A stretch of DNA of 11,509 bases from Clostridiaceae bacterium. GTDB taxonomy: Bacteria > Bacillota > Clostridia > Saccharofermentanales > UBA5734. The DNA lies in the NCBI GenBank assembly GCA_012729935.1, contig JAAYBY010000054.1, positions 1 through 11,509 on the forward strand, read 5' to 3'. Position numbers and translations under genes: made by a program. Every line of letters starts with the position of its first letter. Position 1 is the first letter of the stretch. Positions 6,312 to 11,509 of the stretch are shown here, in pieces. Under the pieces are notes generated by a model, which was not told the origin of the DNA, searched no databases, and was given only the letters and a program-made list of their open reading frames with translations.

Positions 6312-7173
6312 GAATCAACTATCATTTATAGGCTGTGACGCTGACTATACCTCTGCAGACATTGTTGTTTTTGGTGCACCGTTTGATGCGACGACCTCAT
6401 ATCGATCGGGGACACGTGATGCCAGCCGGGTGATGCGAGGTGAAAGTTTCAGCATTGAAACGTATAGTCCATACCAGAATAAAGATCTGGAAGACTATGC
6501 AGTATTTGATGGCGGTGATCTCGATCTCCCATTTGGCAATCCATCAGCAGCGCTTGACCGGATTCAAAAAACAATATCATCCGTTTTTGCTGATCAGAAA
6601 CGGCCGTTGATGATCGGCGGAGAACATCTGGTCACACTGGCAGGCGTCCGGGCGGCTGTTGAGAGATACCCGGATCTGAAAGTAATCCAGTTTGATGCGC
6701 ATGCAGACCTTCGTGATTGCTACATGGGTGAAAAATTGTCCCATGCGACTGTTATGCGTCGTTGTACAGAAATTCTACAGCCTGACAGCCTGTTCCAGTT
6801 CGGCATTCGTTCTGGCGATCGCAGTGAATGGACCTGGGGCCAGGAACACGTCTGGTGTTGCCCGTTCAATTTCAGCCGTTTGGATGACATTCTGCCATTG
6901 CTGGCTGGGAAACCGGTTTACCTGACCATTGATCTGGATGTTCTTGATCCGTCTGCCTTTCCTGGAACGGGAACACCGGAAGCTGGCGGTGTCAATTTCG
7001 ATCAACTTCTGCAGGCACTCATCAAGACTTTCCAGCTGTCTGTCGTCGCCTGTGATCTGACAGAACTCGCGCCCGGACTGGATCCGAGCGGTATTGCGAC
7101 CGCAGCCGCACTAAAAGTGCTGCGAGAACTGATATTGGCCTGGTCGAATGAAAAATTGCATGACGATCTGTAG
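6295..7173 (+). CDS. speB: Agmatinase-family ureohydrolase
   Basis: This is a dinuclear-manganese ureohydrolase of 292 residues that splits urea from agmatine (giving putrescine) or from N1-aminopropylagmatine (giving spermidine). All six canonical metal ligands of the arginase/agmatinase fold are seen: His111 in GGEH, Asp134, His136 and Asp138 in FDAHADLRD, and Asp213 and Asp215 in TIDLDVLDPSAFPGTGTPE. The C-terminal family signature DLTELAPGLDPSGIATA is at 254-270. I use the ATG at 6295, 9 bases after GGAGG at 6281-6285; an upstream in-frame extension to 6244 would overlap speE by 68 bases and has no family character. The 17-base overlap with speE means tight translational coupling, which fits the two acting in sequence. 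Sequence alone does not separate agmatine from aminopropylagmatine as substrate. Confidence 0.93.
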   Translation: MLTWSKNQLSFIGCDADYTSADIVVFGAPFDATTSYRSGTRDASRVMRGESFSIETYSPYQNKDLEDYAVFDGGDLDLPFGNPSAALDRIQKTISSVFADQKRPLMIGGEHLVTLAGVRAAVERYPDLKVIQFDAHADLRDCYMGEKLSHATVMRRCTEILQPDSLFQFGIRSGDRSEWTWGQEHVWCCPFNFSRLDDILPLLAGKPVYLTIDLDVLDPSAFPGTGTPEAGGVNFDQLLQALIKTFQLSVVACDLTELAPGLDPSGIATAAALKVLRELILAWSNEKLHDDL

Positions 7174-7202
7174 GAAACATTGGATCGAATAGGAGGATAA
7201 AA

Positions 7203-8402
7203 ATGGGAAAAGCTTTAATCATCGGATGCGGCGGTGTGGCTCAGGTGGCCATACACAAATGCTGTCAGAACAGTAGTGTATTCGAATCAATTATGATTGC
7301 CAGCCGGACGCGTGAAAAATGCGATGCCTTGAAAGATAAACTCAAGGACTCAAAAACACATATTGAGACAGCTCAGCTGGATGCAGACGACACACAGCAG
7401 GTTGTTAACCTCATCCGGATGTATCAACCGGACGTTGTATTAAACCTGGCGCTTCCTTATCAGGACTTGTCGATTATGGACGCGTGTCTGGCGACAAAAA
7501 CATCCTACGTTGACACAGCGAATTATGAACCGCGGGAAACAGCGAAATTTGAATACAGCTGGCAGTGGGCTTATCATGACCGCTTCAAGGAAGCCGGTAT
7601 CATGGCTTTGCTCGGCAGTGGTTTTGATCCCGGCGTAACAGGTGTATTTTCGGCATATGCCCTGAAACACCAGTTCGATGAGATTCACACCATCGATATT
7701 CTGGATGCTAACGGCGGTGATCACGGATACCCCTTTGCAACAAATTTCAATCCTGAGATTAATATCAGGGAAGTGACCGCGAATGGCAGCTACTGGGAAA
7801 ACGGGCGCTGGATCGAAACAGAACCCATGGCGATCAAACGATCCTATTGCTTTGAAGGTATCGGACAAAAAGATATGTATTTACTGCACCATGAAGAAAT
7901 AGAGTCGTTGGCAAAGAATATTCCCGGCATTCGGCGAATTCGGTTTTTCATGACATTTGGGCAGCAGTACCTTACTCATTTGAAGTGTCTGGAAAATGTA
8001 GGCATGACGTCGATCAAACCAATTCTGTTTGAAGGGAAAGAGATCATTCCGCTTCAGTTTTTAAAAGCTGTTCTGCCTGATCCAGCGAGCCTTGGTCCGC
8101 GTACTGTCGGCAAAACCAACATAGGCTGTATATTCCAGGGGATCAAGGACGATCAGGAAAAAACATACCGCCTGTATAATATCTGTGATCATCAGGAGAG
8201 CTACCGCGAAGTCGGGTCTCAGGCGATTTCCTATACAACAGGTGTGCCGGCAATGATCGGAACGATGCTGCTGATGAATCAAACCTGGTTTAAACCCGGC
8301 GTTTATAATGTCGAGTCATTCGATCCGGATCCGTTTATGGACGCGCTGAATGAATGGGGACTGCCCTGGCAAGAAGATCACAGTCCGGAGCTGATCGACT
8401 GA
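7203..8402 (+). CDS. Carboxy(nor)spermidine dehydrogenase, saccharopine-dehydrogenase family
   Basis: This 399-residue protein belongs to the saccharopine-dehydrogenase-like group that condenses L-aspartate beta-semialdehyde with a diamine and reduces the imine with NAD(P)H, giving carboxynorspermidine, carboxyspermidine or, with agmatine, carboxyaminopropylagmatine. The Rossmann nucleotide loop is IIGCGGVA (6-13). Family blocks include LLGSGFDPGVTGVF (136-149), DANGGDHGYPFATNFNPEIN (168-187), GQKDMYLLHHEEIESL (221-236) and CDHQESYREVGSQAISYTTG (328-347). Its pairing with nspC, directly downstream and overlapping in TGATG, separates it from lysine-pathway saccharopine dehydrogenases. A strong AGGAGG at 7191-7196 lies 6 bases before the ATG, and a 29-base gap follows speB. 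Because the operon makes agmatine and possibly putrescine rather than diaminopropane, carboxyspermidine or carboxyaminopropylagmatine is the likely product; this is inference. Confidence 0.92.
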   Translation: MGKALIIGCGGVAQVAIHKCCQNSSVFESIMIASRTREKCDALKDKLKDSKTHIETAQLDADDTQQVVNLIRMYQPDVVLNLALPYQDLSIMDACLATKTSYVDTANYEPRETAKFEYSWQWAYHDRFKEAGIMALLGSGFDPGVTGVFSAYALKHQFDEIHTIDILDANGGDHGYPFATNFNPEINIREVTANGSYWENGRWIETEPMAIKRSYCFEGIGQKDMYLLHHEEIESLAKNIPGIRRIRFFMTFGQQYLTHLKCLENVGMTSIKPILFEGKEIIPLQFLKAVLPDPASLGPRTVGKTNIGCIFQGIKDDQEKTYRLYNICDHQESYREVGSQAISYTTGVPAMIGTMLLMNQTWFKPGVYNVESFDPDPFMDALNEWGLPWQEDHSPELID

Positions 8403-9547
8403 TGAGACGCGTATTACCAGACTTAAGCGACCTTCAGACACCATGCTATATCGTTGATGAGCAAGCATTGGCAGACAACGTTCAGTGTCTTGCTGGTGTT
8501 GCCAGTGACACTGGTTGTAAGATTCTTCTGGCTCAAAAAGCTTTTTCGATGTTTGCGGTTTACCCGCTGCTTCGCCAATACCTGCATGGGACGACTGCCA
8601 GCGGCCTTTATGAAGCCCGCCTGGGTCATGAGTATTTTGGTGGCGAAACCCATGTGTTTTCACCGGCCTATCAGGACCGGGAATTTGATGAAATTCTTGC
8701 TGTCAGTGACCATCTGGTATTCAATTCATTTGCCCAGTGGCGGCACTTTAAAGATCGGGCTATGGAAGCAGGCCGTTCCTGTGGCATGCGTGTTAACCCG
8801 CAACGTCCGACGCAGAAAAGCAGTCTATATGACCCGTGCACACAAAACTCCCGACTGGGTGTTCCGCGTTCGGCATTTGAGCCTGATGCCTGTGAAGGTC
8901 TTTCGGGACTTCATTTTCATTGCCTGTGCGAGCAAAACACAGACGCGCTTGCAATTGCACTTGCTGCTTTTGAAGAACAATTTGGCAGCTTTCTTGATCA
9001 AATGAGCTGGGTGAACTTTGGCGGCGGACATCATGTTACCCGATCCGATTATGATATTGACCATTTAAAACAAATGATTGAAGATTTTTCCCATCGACAC
9101 TCGGTTACCGTGTATCTTGAACCGGGTGAAGCGGTCGCGTTGGATGCCGGCTATTTAATTTCAACGGTGATCGACATTGTTGGGGTTGGCACTGATCTGC
9201 CAATTGCGATCCTCGACACATCGGCTACCTGTCACATGCCAGATGTTCTCGAAGTTCCTTACCAGCCGCGATTAACCGGTGCTGGTGTGGCAGGCGAAAA
9301 AAAAATTACCGTCCGGCTTGGCGGCCCGACGTGTCTTGCAGGTGATATTATCGGTGACTACAGTTTTAATGTCATGCCAAAAATCGGCGACCGGATGGTT
9401 TTCCATGACATGGCAATCTATACGATGGTCAAAAACAACACATTCAACGGGATGCGCCTGCCGGATATCGTTTTATGGAAGGCAGACAATACCATGCAGA
9501 TTGTCAAGCAGTTTGGTTATGAGGATTTCAAGAATCGACTGTCATAG
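8402..9547 (+). CDS. nspC: Carboxy(nor)spermidine decarboxylase
   Basis: This is a PLP-dependent decarboxylase of the alanine-racemase fold, 381 residues, close in size to Vibrio NspC. It removes CO2 from carboxynorspermidine or carboxyspermidine to give norspermidine or spermidine. The cofactor lysine is Lys46 in LLAQKAFSMF. GTTASGLYEARLG (63-75) is the family block after it. HFHCLCE (171-177), NFGGGHHVTRSDYD (205-218) and YLEPGEAVAL (238-247) line the cofactor site, and GGPTCLAGDIIGDY (307-320) carries the second-subunit active-site Cys311 and Asp315. I chose the ATG at 8402, which shares a base with the dehydrogenase stop (TGATG). GGAG at 8387-8390 is 11 bases upstream, a little far, consistent with coupled translation. 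The longer reading back to 8354 would overlap the dehydrogenase without need. No terminator is seen after its stop. Confidence 0.94.
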   Translation: MRRVLPDLSDLQTPCYIVDEQALADNVQCLAGVASDTGCKILLAQKAFSMFAVYPLLRQYLHGTTASGLYEARLGHEYFGGETHVFSPAYQDREFDEILAVSDHLVFNSFAQWRHFKDRAMEAGRSCGMRVNPQRPTQKSSLYDPCTQNSRLGVPRSAFEPDACEGLSGLHFHCLCEQNTDALAIALAAFEEQFGSFLDQMSWVNFGGGHHVTRSDYDIDHLKQMIEDFSHRHSVTVYLEPGEAVALDAGYLISTVIDIVGVGTDLPIAILDTSATCHMPDVLEVPYQPRLTGAGVAGEKKITVRLGGPTCLAGDIIGDYSFNVMPKIGDRMVFHDMAIYTMVKNNTFNGMRLPDIVLWKADNTMQIVKQFGYEDFKNRLS

Positions 9548-9560
9548 AAGCAGCTCCGAC

Positions 9561-9577
9561 GGGAGGTGTTTTCGTTG
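9561..9577 (+). promoter_or_regulatory. Shine-Dalgarno and TTG start of the Y-family polymerase
   Basis: GGGAGG (9561-9566) is followed by 8 bases and a TTG at 9575. The GTG at 9566 that would lengthen the protein by three residues overlaps this Shine-Dalgarno site, so TTG is the better start. A TTG start suggests modest translation of the polymerase. Confidence 0.7.
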
Positions 9578-10780
9578 AATCGCATTATCTTTCTGGTTGA
9601 TATGAATGCCTTTTTCATCATGTGTGAAACAACACGACAGCCGGAGCTGGCGAACAAGCCTGCAGCGGTTGCAGGTGATCCTAATAAACGAACCGGCATT
9701 ATTCTGACAGCAAATTATGAAGCAAGAGCCTTTGGTGTTCGGACCGCTATGACGTTAAAGGAGGCTCGGGACTGTTGCCCTTCGCTGCAGACGGTTCCGC
9801 CGGATCATGATTTCTATGAGCGGAAATCACGTGATGTAATGACACTGCTTTCAGAGTATTCGCCTGCTCTGGAGCAGAACAGTGTTGATGAAGCGTGGCT
9901 GGACATGACAGGCAGTCAATGGCTGTTCCATTCACCTGTTGAAGCTGCCGCTCAAATTCAAAATGAATTACGTACCAAGCTTGGTCTCTGGTGCTCAATT
10001 GGCATTTCCGACAATAAGTTTCTGGCCAAAATGGCCTCTGAACTCAAAAAACCACTGGGAATCACAACGCTTTGGTCTGATGATGTCGAACGATCCTTAT
10101 GGTCGCTGCCAGTCGGTTCAATGTACGGCGTCGGTCATCGAACGGCGGAAAAATTGTCAGGAATGGGTATCCGAAACATTGGTGATCTTGCGGCTGTGGG
10201 GGAAGACTTTCTTGTTCAGTGCTTTGGCAGGGTCGGGCACGATCTCTATCAGCACGCACGAGGCGTTGATGATGAACCGGTGACACCAAGAATGTGTTCT
10301 GATGTTAAATCAGTCGGCCGTTCAATCACCTGTTCACACGATTTGACGGAGCTCGACGCCATCCAAAAGGTTCTGATGCAGTTGGCAGACGACGTGGGTC
10401 AGGGAGCGAGAAAACTCGGGCGAAAAGGACAGACCATTCAGTTGACCATCAAATATAATGATTTTGAGCTGATGACACGACAGATGCAGATACATCCGAC
10501 AAATGCAACTCAGGATCTATATGAGGCAGCCTGTTATCTGCTTAAGAAACACTGGAACGGAAGACGTCCTATTCGATTAGCCGGAATCAGCCTTTCTCAG
10601 TTTGATGGAGAAGACCAAGTCCGTCAAATATCATTATTCGACTGTGGCGATCATAATCAGGGGATCCGGAAATCGTCTCAGATCGATGAGACTTTGGACG
10701 CAATTCGCGCTCGTTTTGGATCCGGGTGTGTGACGTTCGGCAAACTACTGCCAGATCCTGATCACGATGATGACCTGTAA
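9575..10780 (+). CDS. dinB: Y-family DNA polymerase IV (DinB/YqjH type)
   Basis: This is an error-prone translesion DNA polymerase of 401 residues. The palm residues are Asp9 in LVDMNAFF (7-14) and Asp105 with Glu106 in NSVDEAWLD (102-110); Phe14 is in the steric-gate position. The finger region reads NYEARAFGVRTAMTLKEA (47-64), and NKFLAKMASELKKP is the usual palm block. A helix-hairpin-helix thumb contains GVGHRTAEKLSGMGIRNIG, followed by the little-finger domain. QISLF at 351-355 matches the QL[SD]LF-type sliding-clamp-binding motif, so it should work at the replication clamp. DMN in place of E. coli DMD resembles B. subtilis YqjH. The residues after the gate (IMCE) differ from the common ASVE. 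It begins 27 bases after nspC with no terminator between, so it may share the polyamine transcript. I see no LexA/DinR box near it. The C terminus is acidic (DPDHDDDL). Confidence 0.95.
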   Translation: MNRIIFLVDMNAFFIMCETTRQPELANKPAAVAGDPNKRTGIILTANYEARAFGVRTAMTLKEARDCCPSLQTVPPDHDFYERKSRDVMTLLSEYSPALEQNSVDEAWLDMTGSQWLFHSPVEAAAQIQNELRTKLGLWCSIGISDNKFLAKMASELKKPLGITTLWSDDVERSLWSLPVGSMYGVGHRTAEKLSGMGIRNIGDLAAVGEDFLVQCFGRVGHDLYQHARGVDDEPVTPRMCSDVKSVGRSITCSHDLTELDAIQKVLMQLADDVGQGARKLGRKGQTIQLTIKYNDFELMTRQMQIHPTNATQDLYEAACYLLKKHWNGRRPIRLAGISLSQFDGEDQVRQISLFDCGDHNQGIRKSSQIDETLDAIRARFGSGCVTFGKLLPDPDHDDDL

Positions 10781-10813
10781 CCGCGCTATCTCGCAACACG
10801 ATCATCTTTTGTG

Positions 10814-10819
10814 TATAAT
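10814..10819 (+). promoter_or_regulatory. -10 element ahead of the SGNH hydrolase gene
   Basis: A perfect TATAAT lies in the 88-base gap after dinB, 49 bases before the next start codon. The hexamer 17 bases upstream (TCGCAA) is a poor -35. No terminator hairpin is visible in this gap, so read-through from dinB is also possible. Confidence 0.4.
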
Positions 10820-10868
10820 GACACATGTATTGCTAAGCAAATGACTTTTATAATGGAGGGCTTCATCT

Positions 10869-11509
10869 ATGATTTTAGTATCAGATCAGCTGACAAAGAT
10901 TGCCCTCAATTGTCTTGATTATCAGATCGATGAAGATGGTTATGTGACGTTTTATCGATTTACCGAAACACAAAGATCGTTTTATGCGTCTAATTCGTTT
11001 TTTAAACTGATGAGCCAATGCTCTTCAGGCGTTTGCCTTGCTTTTGAAACGGACGGCAATGAAGTGACACTCGATTGCCAGACGCTTGACTTAAATCGCC
11101 AGGTATTGGCACAAATCAAGGGCGAATTAAGCGTTGCTGAAATTCTGCAAAAACTTGGCGAAACGGTCAAAAAGGTCAATCAGGCTAAAAGCAGAATTGA
11201 TTTTATTCAGCATTTCGATCTTTATGTAGATGACCATTATCTGGATTCTGTCCGGCTATCCGAAGGAACGGTCAGTTTTTGTCTGGACAATCCTGATCGT
11301 CATCCGGTTCAGGTAAAAATCTATTTCCCGCTTTATAAACCCTTATCGATCAGAAGCCTGTCTTCAAATGGTGACATAAAGCCGATCCGACAAGAAAAAC
11401 CACTTTATTATGCGTTTGGTGATTCGATCACGCAGGGTTTCGTCGCAGGAAAACCATCATTCTGCTATGTCGCCCAGCTGGCAGGCCTGCTCGGTGTCAC
11501 AGCCTTGAA
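10869..11509 (+). CDS. SGNH/GDSL-family hydrolase (3' partial)
   Basis: The frame is open from an ATG at 10869 to the right edge, giving 213 residues with no stop. GGAGGG at 10855-10860 lies 8 bases before the ATG. Residues about 1-175 look like a beta-rich N-terminal domain with no signal peptide or membrane helix. Then comes YYAFGDSITQGF (180-191), block I of SGNH hydrolases, with Ser186 as the nucleophile. The order (N-terminal sandwich domain, then SGNH domain) resembles the SsfX3-like GDSL proteins that act as esterases or acyltransferases on sugars and natural products. The Gly, Asn and Asp-x-x-His blocks would lie beyond the window, so activity cannot be judged and the substrate is unknown. 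It is likely cytosolic. It has its own weak promoter candidate and no visible functional link to the polyamine genes. Confidence 0.85.
   Translation, partial: MILVSDQLTKIALNCLDYQIDEDGYVTFYRFTETQRSFYASNSFFKLMSQCSSGVCLAFETDGNEVTLDCQTLDLNRQVLAQIKGELSVAEILQKLGETVKKVNQAKSRIDFIQHFDLYVDDHYLDSVRLSEGTVSFCLDNPDRHPVQVKIYFPLYKPLSIRSLSSNGDIKPIRQEKPLYYAFGDSITQGFVAGKPSFCYVAQLAGLLGVTAL

Noticed and set aside
8454..9005. 183-codon plus-strand reading frame in a second frame
   Set aside because: It is inside nspC, whose frame carries all the decarboxylase motifs; this frame has none.
10781..10868. Terminator after dinB
   Set aside because: I found no GC-rich stem followed by a T-run in this gap; only a TATAAT and a Shine-Dalgarno site are visible.

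Overview
The window looks like chromosomal DNA from a Bacillota (Firmicutes) bacterium of moderate GC content that meets oxygen. Supporting signs are strong AGGAGG-type Shine-Dalgarno sites, occasional TTG starts, a PerR-type peroxide regulator, a Bacillus-like arginine decarboxylase and a YqjH-like Y-family polymerase. I cannot name a genus. I see no RNA genes, mobile elements, CRISPR arrays or phage genes.

Left part (1-3820). A membrane protein with an N-terminal zinc ribbon enters from the left edge (+ strand, 5' end outside the window). It meets a leftward gene set tail to tail with a 1-base gap. Read leftward, that set is sanA-like (DUF218), perR, katA and a DUF454 (YbaN-type) membrane protein gene. 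perR and katA overlap in TGATG, and katA and the DUF454 gene are 3 bases apart, so these three should be one transcript. A sigma-A-like promoter (TTGACA, 17 bases, GATAAT) lies ahead of perR. A Per-box-like element overlaps its -10, followed by a perfect 9-bp inverted repeat. This fits a self-repressed, peroxide-inducible operon. sanA has its own promoter candidate.

Middle (about 3957-9547). A rightward, tightly packed polyamine operon encodes arginine decarboxylase (speA), a spermidine-synthase-family aminopropyltransferase (speE), an agmatinase-family ureohydrolase (speB), a carboxy(nor)spermidine dehydrogenase and a carboxy(nor)spermidine decarboxylase (nspC). Together they can take arginine to agmatine and then to spermidine. 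What stands out is that genes for two different aminopropyl-transfer chemistries sit together: decarboxylated-SAM-dependent (SpeE) and aspartate-semialdehyde-dependent (dehydrogenase plus NspC). No speD is present to feed SpeE. The order of reactions is open: agmatine may be hydrolysed first, giving putrescine and then carboxyspermidine, or aminopropylated first, giving aminopropylagmatine and then spermidine.

Right part (9575-11509). A Y-family DNA polymerase (dinB/yqjH type) starts at a TTG 27 bases after nspC with no terminator between, so it may be cotranscribed with the polyamine genes. Past an 88-base gap holding a TATAAT element comes the 5' part of an SGNH/GDSL hydrolase gene that runs off the right edge with its GDSITQG block visible.

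Across the whole window the tetranucleotide GATC is about 2.5 times commoner than chance by hand count.
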